Origin: Streptomyces sparsogenes
GTDB lineage: Bacteria > Actinomycetota > Actinomycetes > Streptomycetales > Streptomycetaceae
Length of the DNA: 64,000 bases
Direction: 5' to 3'
Assembly (NCBI RefSeq): GCF_001704635.1
Contig: NZ_MAXF01000130.1
Coordinates: 62,001-126,000, forward strand
Shown here: positions 26,657 to 34,304 of the stretch, piece after piece
Position numbering within the stretch: the first letter of the stretch is position 1
Layout: the number at the start of each line of letters is the position of its first letter
The notes under the pieces: generated by a model
Told to the model about the DNA's origin: nothing
Seen by the model: the letters and a program-made list of their open reading frames with translations, nothing else
Database searches by the model: none
Position numbers and translations under genes: made by a program

Positions 26657-26824
26657 CCCGCTCACCTCCCTTTCACGGTGACCTCAGCACCTCCGGCGCG
26701 GGCGGCGCGCCCCTTCGGCTCACTCGCCGGTGGCGCGGCGGGTACCCGGATGTCCGCGGGCGATTCCGCGCGGATCTCCGGCCCCGGGGCCCGGCCATGG
26801 CGCCGGTCCGGGCACACTTGGAGC

Positions 26825-27394
26825 ATGATGACCGGCCCGGAGCAGCAGACCAACCCGACCCGCCCGAAGCGCTCGCGCGCCCGCACCTTCGTGCCGCTGG
26901 GAATCGCGGCCTGGCTGGTGCTCGAGATCTGGCTGCTGACCGTGGTGGCGGAGGCCGCCAGCGGGTTCGCGGTCTTCCTGCTGCTGCTCGCCGGGGTGGT
27001 GGTGGGCGCGGCCGTGATCAAGCGCGCCGGCCGCCGGGCCTGGCAGAACCTCTCCCGGTCCATGCAGCCGGGCGCCGAGCCGGCGCGGGACCCGGGGGAG
27101 GGCGGGGGCAGCAGCTTCACGATGCTGGGCGGGCTGCTGCTGATGATGCCCGGCCTGATCTCGGACGTGGCCGCGCTGGTGTGTCTGTTCCCGCCCACGC
27201 GCGCGCTGCTGCGCGGCCGCGCGGAGGCGATGCTCCGGCGCCGGGTCGGGTATGTCCCGGGGCCGAGGGGCGGCGGCTTCGGTCCGGGCTTCGAGCAGGA
27301 CCGGCTGCGCCATCCCGACGGCAAGGTCATCCAGGGCGAGGTCGTCCGGGACGACGAGGACCCCCGGGACCCGCGGCCGTCGCGCAGGGACTGA
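26825..27394 (+). CDS. fxsA: FxsA family cytoplasmic membrane protein
   Basis: A 189-residue protein of the FxsA family, known in E. coli for suppressing F-exclusion of phage T7; its role in actinomycetes is unknown. After a short polar N-terminus come two membrane segments (TFVPLGIAAWLVLEIWLLTVV and FAVFLLLLAGVVVGAAVIK), then a second hydrophobic region (GGLLLMMPGLISDVAALVCLF) followed by PPTRALLRGR, the FxsA hallmark. The C-terminal tail is charged. ATG 26825 is directly after GGAGC; ATG 26828 is equally possible. The 3' end lies in a 17-bp tandem repeat. Confidence 0.88.
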   Translation: MMTGPEQQTNPTRPKRSRARTFVPLGIAAWLVLEIWLLTVVAEAASGFAVFLLLLAGVVVGAAVIKRAGRRAWQNLSRSMQPGAEPARDPGEGGGSSFTMLGGLLLMMPGLISDVAALVCLFPPTRALLRGRAEAMLRRRVGYVPGPRGGGFGPGFEQDRLRHPDGKVIQGEVVRDDEDPRDPRPSRRD

Positions 27395-27431
27395 AACCGC
27401 GCAGGGACTGAAGCCGCGCAGGGACCGAAGG
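27381..27431. repeat. 17-bp tandem repeat, three copies, overlapping the fxsA stop
   Basis: Units CGCGCAGGGACTGAAAC (27381), CGCGCAGGGACTGAAGC (27398) and CGCGCAGGGACCGAAGG (27415). The first contains the last codons and TGA stop of fxsA, so the gene end has been copied in tandem. Confidence 0.85.
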
Positions 27432-27437
27432 GTCGAC

Positions 27438-27476
27438 AAGGGCCGGGGCCACTGCTCAGCAGTGGCCCCGGCCCTT
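27438..27476. terminator. Bidirectional terminator between fxsA and rbpA
   Basis: A perfect 19-bp stem (27438-27456 with 27458-27476, arms beginning AAGGGCCGGGGCC and ending GGCCCCGGCCCTT) sits between the convergent genes and is followed by GAAA on the plus strand. Confidence 0.92.
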
Positions 27477-27506
27477 GAAATGGTGTCTGTCAGTGCTGCC
27501 GCAGGA

Positions 27507-27881
27507 TCAGGCAGACTTCCGGGTGTCGCGCGGATGCACCGCGATGTTCATCGCCCCGGAGCGCAGCACGGCCAGCCGCTCGGCCAGCACCTCCTCGAGC
27601 TCCTCGCGGGTGCGCCGCTCCATGAGCATGTCCCAGTGCGTGCGCGCGGGCTTGCCCTTCTTCTCCTCAGGACCGTCGCCGTCCACCAGGAGTGCGACGG
27701 CACCACAGGCCTTACACTCCCACTCCGGCGGGATCTCCGCCTCCACGGAGAACGGCATCTCAAATCGATGTCCGTTCTGGCATGCGTACTCCACCGCCTG
27801 GCGCGGGGCCAGATCGATGCCGCGGTCGGTCTCGTAGCTGGTCACCACGAGTCGCGTGCCGCGGAGAGCTCGCTCACTCAT
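27507..27881 (-). CDS. rbpA: RNA polymerase-binding protein RbpA
   Basis: A 124-residue actinobacterial transcription factor that binds RNA polymerase and group 1/2 sigma factors, stabilises the open complex and raises basal rifampicin tolerance. A zinc site is visible (Cys34, His38, Cys56, Cys59 in EYACQNGHRF and WECKACG) and the C-terminal sigma-interaction helix is THWDMLMERRTREELEEVLAERL. ATG 27881 (MSERALRG) has GGGAGG eight bases upstream; an in-frame GTG at 27911 lies within or before that site and is less likely. A SigR-type promoter lies upstream, as known for rbpA of S. coelicolor. Confidence 0.97.
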   Translation of the reverse strand: MSERALRGTRLVVTSYETDRGIDLAPRQAVEYACQNGHRFEMPFSVEAEIPPEWECKACGAVALLVDGDGPEEKKGKPARTHWDMLMERRTREELEEVLAERLAVLRSGAMNIAVHPRDTRKSA

Positions 27882-27942
27882 GAATCGTGCCTCCCGGGCT
27901 TTGTCGCCCACAGGACAGGTGTCGCTGTCGTCGTCATCCGGT

Positions 27943-27970
27943 CAACGTCCGGTCGGCGGTGAAGATTCCC
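27943..27970 (-). promoter_or_regulatory. SigR promoter of rbpA
   Basis: On the minus strand GGGAAT (27965-27970), exactly 18 bases, then GTTG (27943-27946): a perfect match to the thiol-stress SigR consensus GGAAT-N18-GTT. The leader to the rbpA ATG would be about 55 bases. Further out, 28035-28052 forms a small stem-loop (ACATCTG/CAGATGT) in the space before the YczE-like gene. Confidence 0.92.
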
Positions 27971-28138
27971 GTACTGGGACATGCGTCGCCCGTCGTGCCG
28001 CCCCGTTGTTCTACCCACAGGCGCCCGGTTTGTCACATCTGGCAGCAGATGTCACCCAGCGTTTCTGGTACTTTAGCGCGCAGTAACGGTCCGCCTGGTA
28101 GGCCGAGGGCGTACACTACCGCTCCCCACCCACGAGGG

Positions 28139-28849
28139 CTAAATCCGGTCACGCATCGGTCTCCGTGTCCCGCCCCGCGCGACGACCGGAGACCGCTCAT
28201 CGGCGGGCGAGGGAAGCGCGAAGAAGCGCAGGAAGTACTGCGACAGCGGGCCGATGGCCAGCGCGTACAGCACCGTGCCGACCCCCACGGACCCGCCGAG
28301 CGCGAACCCCGTCGCCAGCACGGTGACCTCGATCGCGGTCCGCACCAGCCGCACCGAGCGGCCGGTGCGCCGGTGAAGTCCGGTCATCAGGCCGTCGCGC
28401 GGGCCGGGGCCGAAGCGCGCCGAGATGTACAGGCCGGTGGCCGCGCCGTTGAGCACCACGGCGAACACCAGCAGCGGGATCCGCACGGCCAGGGAGTGCA
28501 GCTCCGGAAGAAGCCACAGTGTGGCGTCCACCACGGGGCCGATCACCAGCACATTGGACACCGTGCCGAGACCGGGGCGCTGCCGCAGCGGGATCCACAG
28601 CAGCAGCACGGCGGCGCCGACCACCACGGTCACCGTGCCGAAGGACAGCGGGACGCGCTCGGTCACGCCCTGGTGGAACACGTCCCACGGGTCGAGCCCG
28701 AGCCCGGCGCGCAGCTGGAGCGCCATGCTCACGCCGTACAGCACGAGCCCGGCGTAGAGGTGGACCAGGCGGCGGCTGAGCCGGGGGCCGGGGGAGCCGG
28801 GGGAGCCGGGGGAGCCGGGGGAGGGGGGATCGGCCGGTGACGCGGACAA
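28139..28849 (-). CDS. YczE-like integral membrane protein
   Basis: A 236-residue membrane protein of the YczE/YitT-like group with about five helices. Motifs: GVSMALQLRAGLGLDPWDVFHQGV, SNVLVIGPVVDATLWLLP and RFGPGPRDGLMTGLHRRTGRSVRLVRTAIE, the last typical of the family. Its function is unknown. TTG 28849 is used as start because AAGGAG lies six bases upstream. The N-terminus carries a 9-bp DNA repeat encoding Pro-Gly-Ser units. It is divergent from a MocR-type regulator gene, a common pairing in actinomycetes that suggests it is the regulated transporter. Confidence 0.85.
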   Translation of the reverse strand: MSASPADPPSPGSPGSPGSPGPRLSRRLVHLYAGLVLYGVSMALQLRAGLGLDPWDVFHQGVTERVPLSFGTVTVVVGAAVLLLWIPLRQRPGLGTVSNVLVIGPVVDATLWLLPELHSLAVRIPLLVFAVVLNGAATGLYISARFGPGPRDGLMTGLHRRTGRSVRLVRTAIEVTVLATGFALGGSVGVGTVLYALAIGPLSQYFLRFFALPSPADERSPVVARGGTRRPMRDRI

Positions 28850-28867
28850 CGAGTGCTCCTTGAAACT

Positions 28868-28948
28868 GAATTGGCCTTGCTGGTGGAGGCAATGGACGGT
28901 GGCATGTCACTCTGTACCCCGAGACCAGTCCAGTTCCATGGCCAATTC
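28868..28948. promoter_or_regulatory. Inverted repeat GAATTGGCC...GGCCAATTC in the YczE/MocR divergent promoter region
   Basis: GAATTGGCC (28868-28876) and GGCCAATTC (28940-28948) are exact inverted copies, 63 bases apart, one near each divergent gene start. They are candidate MocR operators allowing looping or control of both promoters. Confidence 0.5.
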
Positions 28949-28969
28949 CGGAAAGGTGGACCGCAGCCG

Positions 28970-30490
28970 ATGAGTCCGTGGACATCCGCGGTGGGGGCGC
29001 CCCAGCTGGCGCGCCTGCTCGGGCCGGAGCACACCCGCGACGCCGAAGCGGCGGCGATCGTCGCGGTCACCGGCGGCCGGCGCGTGCCCGCCTACCGTTC
29101 GCTCGCCGACCGCGTACGGCTGCTCGTCCTGGAGGGCCGCGTCCCGGTCGCCGCGCGGCTGCCCGCCGAGCGCGAGCTCGCGGCGGCCCTGGGCGTCAGC
29201 CGGACCACCGTGGCCGCCGCCTACGAAGCGCTGCGCCAGGAGGGCTTCCTGGAGTCGCGCCGCGGGGCGGGCAGCTGGACCGCGATGCCCGCCGGGAGCC
29301 CCCTGCCCACCCGCGGGCTCGACCCGCTGCCGCCGGAGGTCGCCCGCTCGGTGATCGACCTGGGCTGCGCGGCCCTGCCGGCGCCCGAGCCCTGGCTGAC
29401 CCGCGCCATGCGCGGCGCCCTGGAGGAGCTCCCGCCGTACGCCCACACCCACGGCGACTACCCCGCCGGGCTGCCCGCGCTGCGCCAGGCGCTCGCCGAC
29501 CGCTACACCGCCCGTGGCATCCCCACCATGCCCGAGCAGATCATGGTGACCACCGGGGCCATGGGCGCCGTGGCCGCCACCTGCCGGCTGTTCGTCCGCC
29601 ACGGCGAGCGGGTCGCCGTCGAGTCGCCCAGTTACGCGAACATCCTCCAGCTGCTGCGGGAGGCCGGCACCCGGCTGGTCCCCGTGGCCATGGCCCCCGG
29701 GCTCGCCGGCTGGGACATCGCGGCCTGGCGGCAGACGCTGCGCGACGCCGCGCCGCGCATGGCCTATGTCGTCGCCGACTTCCACAACCCCACCGGCTCG
29801 CTCGCCACCGGCGAGCAGCGCCGGCAGCTCGTCGACGCGGCGCGCGCGAACGGGACCCTGCTCGTCGTCGACGAGACCATGGCCGAACTGCGCCTGGACG
29901 AGGAGGTGGAGCCGCCCCCGCCGGTGTCCGCGTTCGACCCCGGCGGCAGCACGGTCGTCACCGTCGGCTCGGCGAGCAAGTCCTTCTGGGCCGGGCTGCG
30001 CATCGGCTGGGTGCGCGCCGCGCCCGACGTGATCCGCAGTCTGGTCGCCGCCCGCGCGTACGCCGACATGGGCACCCCGGTCGTCGAGCAGCTCGCGGTC
30101 GGCTGGCTGCTGGCCACCGGCGGCTGGGACGAGGCGGTCGAGCTGCGCCGCGCGCAGGCGCGGGAGAACCGCGACGCGCTCGTCGCCGCCGTCCGGCGCC
30201 ACCTCCCCGACTGGGAGTTCGCCGTGCCGCACGGCGGGCTCACCCTGTGGGCCCGCACCGGCGGCCTGTCCGGCTCGCGTATCGCGGAGGCGGGCGAGCG
30301 GCTCGGCGTGCGGGTCCCCTCCGGCCCCCGCTTCGGGGTCGACGGCGCCTTCGAGGGGTACGTACGCCTGCCCTTCACGGTCGGCGGCGCGGTCGCCGAG
30401 AAGGCCGCCACCCGCCTGGCCGCCGCGGTGGACCTGGTCGCCACCGGAGCCGCCGTCGAACCCCAGGTCCCGCGCAGCTACGTGGCCTGA
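28970..30490 (+). CDS. MocR-type regulator (GntR HTH plus aminotransferase domain)
   Basis: A 506-residue fusion of a GntR-type winged helix (about 38-105: YRSLADRVRLLVLEGRVPVAARLPAERELAAALGVSRTTVAAAYEAL by its key motif LPAERELAAALGVSRTTV) and a fold-type I aminotransferase domain (about 130-490). The PLP-binding Lys is in VGSASKSFWAGLRIGW, and DFHNPTG is the usual Asn motif. MocR proteins sense PLP-linked metabolites and control adjacent genes. ATG 28970 has AAGGTGGA nine bases upstream. The divergent YczE-like gene is its likely target. Confidence 0.92.
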   Translation: MSPWTSAVGAPQLARLLGPEHTRDAEAAAIVAVTGGRRVPAYRSLADRVRLLVLEGRVPVAARLPAERELAAALGVSRTTVAAAYEALRQEGFLESRRGAGSWTAMPAGSPLPTRGLDPLPPEVARSVIDLGCAALPAPEPWLTRAMRGALEELPPYAHTHGDYPAGLPALRQALADRYTARGIPTMPEQIMVTTGAMGAVAATCRLFVRHGERVAVESPSYANILQLLREAGTRLVPVAMAPGLAGWDIAAWRQTLRDAAPRMAYVVADFHNPTGSLATGEQRRQLVDAARANGTLLVVDETMAELRLDEEVEPPPPVSAFDPGGSTVVTVGSASKSFWAGLRIGWVRAAPDVIRSLVAARAYADMGTPVVEQLAVGWLLATGGWDEAVELRRAQARENRDALVAAVRRHLPDWEFAVPHGGLTLWARTGGLSGSRIAEAGERLGVRVPSGPRFGVDGAFEGYVRLPFTVGGAVAEKAATRLAAAVDLVATGAAVEPQVPRSYVA

Positions 30491-30508
30491 GCCCCGTCAC
30501 GTCGGTCC

Positions 30509-30697
30509 AGGGCCTCTCGTTTGGATCATGCCGGGCTCGCGGGGTCCGGCACCGCGCCTCGCGGCGTTGTCGTCGGTTGCCATGGCTCTGCCATGGCGCC
30601 CTCCTCCGCCTTGCGATGCTCCCCCAGCTACCGCTGGGAGGTGCCCCCTGCACCGGACCCCGCTCCCTGATCCGGCCTGACCCAAACGAAAGACCCT
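30509..30697. repeat. Long imperfect palindrome (element 3) between MocR and sffA genes
   Basis: Terminal inverted repeats (30509-30528 and 30678-30697, 20 bases with three mismatches) enclose about 150 bases with further partial pairing (GGGGTCCGGCACC/CACCGGACCCC) and the core CCTCCGCCTTGCGAT shared with the element at 5253. The right arm runs into the sffA stop codon. With convergent genes on both sides it may also act as a terminator. Confidence 0.75.
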
Positions 30698-32381
30698 AAC
30701 CCTCCGCGGGGCCGGCCTTCACGACGTCCACGCGCCCCGGGGCCTCCGGCGCCGGGGCCGGGGCCGGCCCGCGGGGCGCCTCCGGCTCCGGCAGCAGCGC
30801 GAGCACGGCCCGCCGCTGCGCCTCGCCGGTCGCCTCGTCGTACGGATCGGGCGTGGCCGGCACCTGGAGCCGGTGCACCGGGCCCGCGCCCAGCCGTGCG
30901 TAGCCGCGGCCCGGGGGCACCTCGGGGGGCGGCGTGGTGTGCGGGGGCGCGCCGAGCACGGCCCGGATCTGCTCGGCGGAGGCGGGCCCCAGCACCACAC
31001 GGGCGGGGGTGTGGGTCCGTACGGTCTCGCCGAGCGCGTCCGCGGCGTCGAGCTGGTCGGCCACCACCACCCGCACCTGGGCCGCCCGCCCGTGCCGCAG
31101 CGGCACCCGCAGCAGCTCCTGCGGGTCGTGGCGGCCCTCGGCGGCGGCGAGCTGGCTGAGCACGGTCGGCCGGTCGAGGATCAGCCACAGCGGGCGGAGG
31201 GTGTCCCGCGGCGGCGGGTGGCCCGTCTGGCGGGCCCGGTTCGCCGCGATCAGCCTCCGCTCGGTCTCGTGCGCCGCCCACTCCAGCGTCGCCAGCGTCC
31301 CGGCCAGCCCGCACTCGACGCCCAGCACCCCGGACCGGCCGCCCAGGAACGCGTACTCGCCGGTGCCGCTGCCGTCCACCACCAGCACCTGACCGTGGCA
31401 CAGAGCCTGCAGCGCGATGGACCGCAGCAGGGTCGTGGTGCCGCTGCCGGGCGGGCCGAGCGCCAGCAGGTGCGGCTCGGTGGACCGCGGCCCGGTGCGC
31501 CAGACCACCGGCGGGGCGTCCCGTCGCACCTCGCCCGCCGGGTCCCCGGCCGCCACGTCGTCGTCGCCCGGGTCCTCGGCGGTCTCCACCACCGGCAGGG
31601 TGCGCTGGACGGAGGAGGGGTCGGTGAAGCCGAGGACGGTCTCGCCCGGCGTGGTCACGAAGCGCTGCGCGCCGATCGCGGTGGAGAGGGCGGGCAGCAC
31701 GGTCAGCGTCAGCTGGTTGGCCTCCTCGTCCCACTCGAAGAAGTACTCGCGGCCGCGCCCCGACTTCGCGTACAGCAGCCGCTCGACGCGGGCCCGGGCC
31801 TCCGGGTCGCCGTCGGCGAAGTACGCGGGGTAGCGCAGCCTCAGCCGGGTCGGCCGGCCGCTCTCGTCGAACTCGAAGGACTCGAAGGCGCGCGCCCACT
31901 CCCCGCCGTGGGCGTACAGCGGGCTGGGGTCCTCCGGGGCGGAGAAGTGCGGCACCAGGGCCTCGTAGAGGATCCGCAGCCGCTCCTGGCCGGCCGTGCC
32001 GGGCCCGGGGTCCTTCGCGGGGCCCTTCCGCCCCGCCCAGAACGCCGCTCCCATCAGGCCGACGGCCGACAGCGTCGGGCCGTACGGCAGCAGCGCGACG
32101 CCCACCACGCAGGTGGCCAGCAGGAAGAGCGCCGGGCCGCGCCGGTCCTTGGGGGTCTGCGCCCATCTGCGCCGCCCGGCGGCGGACAGGGCGCGCAGCC
32201 CCCGGCAGAGCGGGAGCAGCGGATGCAGCACATCGGCGGCGCCGTCGCCGACGGCGCGCGCCAGGCCGCGGACCCGGCCGAAGCCGCGCGGCCGGGAGAA
32301 GCCGCGGACCCGGCCGAACCCGCGGGCGCGGGCGAGCGGGCCGCCGCCGCGAAGGGCACGGGGGAGCGGTGGGCGGCGCAC
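30696..32381 (-). CDS. sffA: SffA, septal SpoIIIE/FtsK-like ATPase of sporulation
   Basis: A 561-residue protein matching SffA, the FtsK/SpoIIIE-like partner of SmeA at Streptomyces sporulation septa. An Arg/Gly-rich N-terminus and one or two membrane segments (LFLLATCVVGVALLPYGPTLSAVGLMGAAFWAG) precede a soluble region and a P-loop domain: GPPGSGTTTLLRSIALQ (a degenerate Walker A with Thr for Lys), VLVVDGSGTGEYAFLGG and PLWLILDRPTVLSQL. The missing Walker Lys suggests altered ATP use. GTG 32381 is one base after the smeA stop, so the genes are translationally coupled. Codon use is typical. Confidence 0.85.
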   Translation of the reverse strand: MRRPPLPRALRGGGPLARARGFGRVRGFSRPRGFGRVRGLARAVGDGAADVLHPLLPLCRGLRALSAAGRRRWAQTPKDRRGPALFLLATCVVGVALLPYGPTLSAVGLMGAAFWAGRKGPAKDPGPGTAGQERLRILYEALVPHFSAPEDPSPLYAHGGEWARAFESFEFDESGRPTRLRLRYPAYFADGDPEARARVERLLYAKSGRGREYFFEWDEEANQLTLTVLPALSTAIGAQRFVTTPGETVLGFTDPSSVQRTLPVVETAEDPGDDDVAAGDPAGEVRRDAPPVVWRTGPRSTEPHLLALGPPGSGTTTLLRSIALQALCHGQVLVVDGSGTGEYAFLGGRSGVLGVECGLAGTLATLEWAAHETERRLIAANRARQTGHPPPRDTLRPLWLILDRPTVLSQLAAAEGRHDPQELLRVPLRHGRAAQVRVVVADQLDAADALGETVRTHTPARVVLGPASAEQIRAVLGAPPHTTPPPEVPPGRGYARLGAGPVHRLQVPATPDPYDEATGEAQRRAVLALLPEPEAPRGPAPAPAPEAPGRVDVVKAGPAEG

Positions 32382-32382
32382 G

Positions 32383-32577
32383 TCAGATCTTGATCCCGCC
32401 CAGCAGATTGGCCAGGCTGGCGCCGCCGGCCTTGATGCTCGGAGCGATCGCGGTGCTCGCGAGGTAGAAGCCGAACAGGGCGCAGACGACGGCGTGCGAC
32501 GCCTTGAGGCCGTCCTTGCGGAAGAACACGAAGACGACGACACCGAGCAGTACGACGCCGGAAATGGACAGGATCAT
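32383..32577 (-). CDS. smeA: SmeA, small membrane protein of sporulation septa
   Basis: A 64-residue membrane protein: MILSISGVVLLGVVVFVFF is one helix, then RKDGLKASHAVVCALFGFYL a second, ending SIKAGGASLANLLGGIKI. This matches SmeA, which recruits SffA to sporulation septa and affects spore separation in S. coelicolor. ATG 32577 sits six bases after GGAG; the GTG at 32580 is too close to it. Upstream (32640-32710) is unusually AT-rich and contains ACCGATAA on the minus strand (32668-32675), similar to a SigWhiG -10, but no matching -35. Confidence 0.9.
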   Translation of the reverse strand: MILSISGVVLLGVVVFVFFRKDGLKASHAVVCALFGFYLASTAIAPSIKAGGASLANLLGGIKI

Positions 32578-32751
32578 CACGGTCTCCTGGCTGGTGGGGG
32601 ACGGTCACCATGAGTCCTTCCAGGGTCACGTCAGGTGCTCACTCGGCAAAAGGTGCAAATGGGTGGATTATCGGTATATTCACCGCTTTGGATCGTTCCG
32701 TAGGGTGGGCGGCAGTGGTGCCCCCAGGAGCGAAGCCGGAGGCGAGGCGTC

Positions 32752-33171
32752 ATGACCGATGACCGGAACCGTGAGCCCGGGCCGGCCCACGACCCGGAGG
32801 TGCTGCAGCTCGCCGCCAAGGTCTTCGATCTGGCCCGGCACGGGGACACCGACACGCTCGCCGCCTATGTCGACGCCGGTGTCCCGGCCAACCTCACCGA
32901 CGACCGGGGGGACTCGCTCCTCATGCTCGCGGCGTACCACGGGCACGCCGCGGCCGTATCCGCCCTGCTGCGCCGCGGGGCCGACCCCAACCGCGGCGAC
33001 GAGAGCGGCCGGACGCCCATCGCGGGCGCCACCTTCAGGGGTGAGGAGGAGGTGCTCCGGGTGCTGCTGGCCGGTGGTGCCGATCCGCGGGCGGGCTCGC
33101 CCTCGGCGGTGGAGACGGCACGCATGTTCGGGCGGCGTGACCTGCTCGCGCTGTTCGGCGCGGCGGAGTGA
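32752..33171 (+). CDS. Small ankyrin-repeat protein
   Basis: A 139-residue protein made of about three ankyrin repeats: VFDLARHGDTDTLAAYVDAGVPAN, SLLMLAAYHGHAAAVSALLRRGADPN and TPIAGATFRGEEEVLRVLLAGGADPR by motif. It probably mediates protein contacts in the cytoplasm; the partner is unknown. ATG 32752 has GGAGGCGAGG upstream. It is divergent from smeA, with which it shares an AT-rich promoter region. Confidence 0.9.
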   Translation: MTDDRNREPGPAHDPEVLQLAAKVFDLARHGDTDTLAAYVDAGVPANLTDDRGDSLLMLAAYHGHAAAVSALLRRGADPNRGDESGRTPIAGATFRGEEEVLRVLLAGGADPRAGSPSAVETARMFGRRDLLALFGAAE

Positions 33172-33271
33172 GTCCGTAGGGGCCTCGCGCTCCCCCGCGG
33201 TGCGCCCCGTTCGACTTCTGTTGACCGATGGTCCCGGGGGCGATCTCCTGTCTCAACTTCTTTGACGTGCT

Positions 33272-33289
33272 TGGTCCAGACTATTGACA
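33272..33289 (+). promoter_or_regulatory. DasR-like half-palindrome abutting the -35 of the GH16 gene
   Basis: TGGTCCAGACTA (33272-33283) runs directly into TTGACA (33284-33289). The motif is close to the TGGTCTAGACCT repeat of chitinase promoters and to DasR operators. A -10 near 33308 (GCATGA) is weak. Confidence 0.55.
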
Positions 33290-33387
33290 TGCCCTTAACA
33301 AGGCTCGGCATGATGTCCCCACCGCGCACCCTTCCCCGCGGGCCGCCGCGCGCGGCCGCCCCCCCACACCAGGAAGGCCATCGCTTC

Positions 33388-34233
33388 ATGAGGAAAACCC
33401 TGCGCACCGCCCTGACCGGACTGCTCGCGGCCGCCGCCCTGGCCGCCGCCCCCTGGCCGGCCCCCGCCGCCGAGGCCGGCCCCCGGGCCCCGGCCGCCAC
33501 CTTCACCGACACCTTCGACGGCCCGGCCGGCAGCGCCGTCGACGGCTCCAAATGGGGCTACGAGACCGGCGACAACGTCAACAACCACGAGCGCCAGTAC
33601 TACACGGACGGCACCAAGAACGCCGCGCTCGACGGCCAGGGCAACCTGGTCATCACCGCCCGCAAGGAGAACCCGGCCAACTACAACTGCTGGTACGGCC
33701 GGTGCCAGTACACCTCCGCCCGGCTCTCCACCGCCCGCACCTTCACCACCGCCTACGGACGCGTGGAGGCCCGGCTCAAGGTGCCCCGGGGCCAGGGCAT
33801 GTGGCCGGCCTTCTGGATGCTCGGCACCGACATCGGCAGCGCCGGCTGGCCCAACTGCGGCGAGATCGACGTCATGGAGAACGTCGGCTACGAGCCCGGC
33901 ACCGTGCACGGCACCATCCACGGCCCCGGCTACTCCGGCTCGGGCGGCATAGGCGCCGGCTACACCCTGCCCAACGGGCAGAAGTTCGCCGACGGCTTCC
34001 ACACCTTCGCGGTCGACTGGTCACCCAACAAGATCACCTGGTCCGTGGACGGCAACGTCTACCAGACCCGCACCCCCGCCGATCTGGGCGGCAACCGCTG
34101 GGTGTTCGACCACCGCTTCTACCTCATCCTCAATCTCGCGGTCGGCGGCTACTGGCCCGGCGACCCGGACGGCTCGACCACCTTTCCGCAGCGGCTGGTG
34201 GTCGACTACGTCAAGGTCAGCGGCGGCAGCTGA
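33388..34233 (+). CDS. Secreted GH16 beta-glucanase
   Basis: A 281-residue exported glycoside hydrolase family 16 enzyme, probably an endo-beta-1,3-glucanase (laminarinase). A signal peptide (MRKTLRTALTGLLAAAALAA) precedes the catalytic domain. Motifs: YYTDGTKNAALDGQGNLVITA, YGRVEARLKVPRGQGMWPAFWMLG, and the catalytic NCGEIDVMENVG, where the two Glu (near residue 155-160) are nucleophile and acid/base. There is no extra carbohydrate-binding module. ATG 33388 has AGGAAGG ten bases upstream. Its substrate would be fungal cell wall or plant glucan. Confidence 0.93.
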   Translation: MRKTLRTALTGLLAAAALAAAPWPAPAAEAGPRAPAATFTDTFDGPAGSAVDGSKWGYETGDNVNNHERQYYTDGTKNAALDGQGNLVITARKENPANYNCWYGRCQYTSARLSTARTFTTAYGRVEARLKVPRGQGMWPAFWMLGTDIGSAGWPNCGEIDVMENVGYEPGTVHGTIHGPGYSGSGGIGAGYTLPNGQKFADGFHTFAVDWSPNKITWSVDGNVYQTRTPADLGGNRWVFDHRFYLILNLAVGGYWPGDPDGSTTFPQRLVVDYVKVSGGS

Positions 34234-34263
34234 CCACAGGACCGAACATCCGTCTCCGTACGC

Positions 34264-34294
34264 TTGACCCTCTCACTGTGTGAGGGCCTGCACT
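34264..34294 (+). promoter_or_regulatory. MerR-type promoter with 19-bp spacer
   Basis: TTGACC (34264-34269), a 19-base spacer containing the dyad CCTCTCACTGTGTGAGGG, and TGCACT (34289-34294). The long spacer with a dyad is the hallmark of promoters bound by MerR proteins, and the MerR gene starts 10 bases later, so autoregulation is likely. Confidence 0.85.
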
Positions 34295-34304
34295 GGAAGG
34301 CGTC

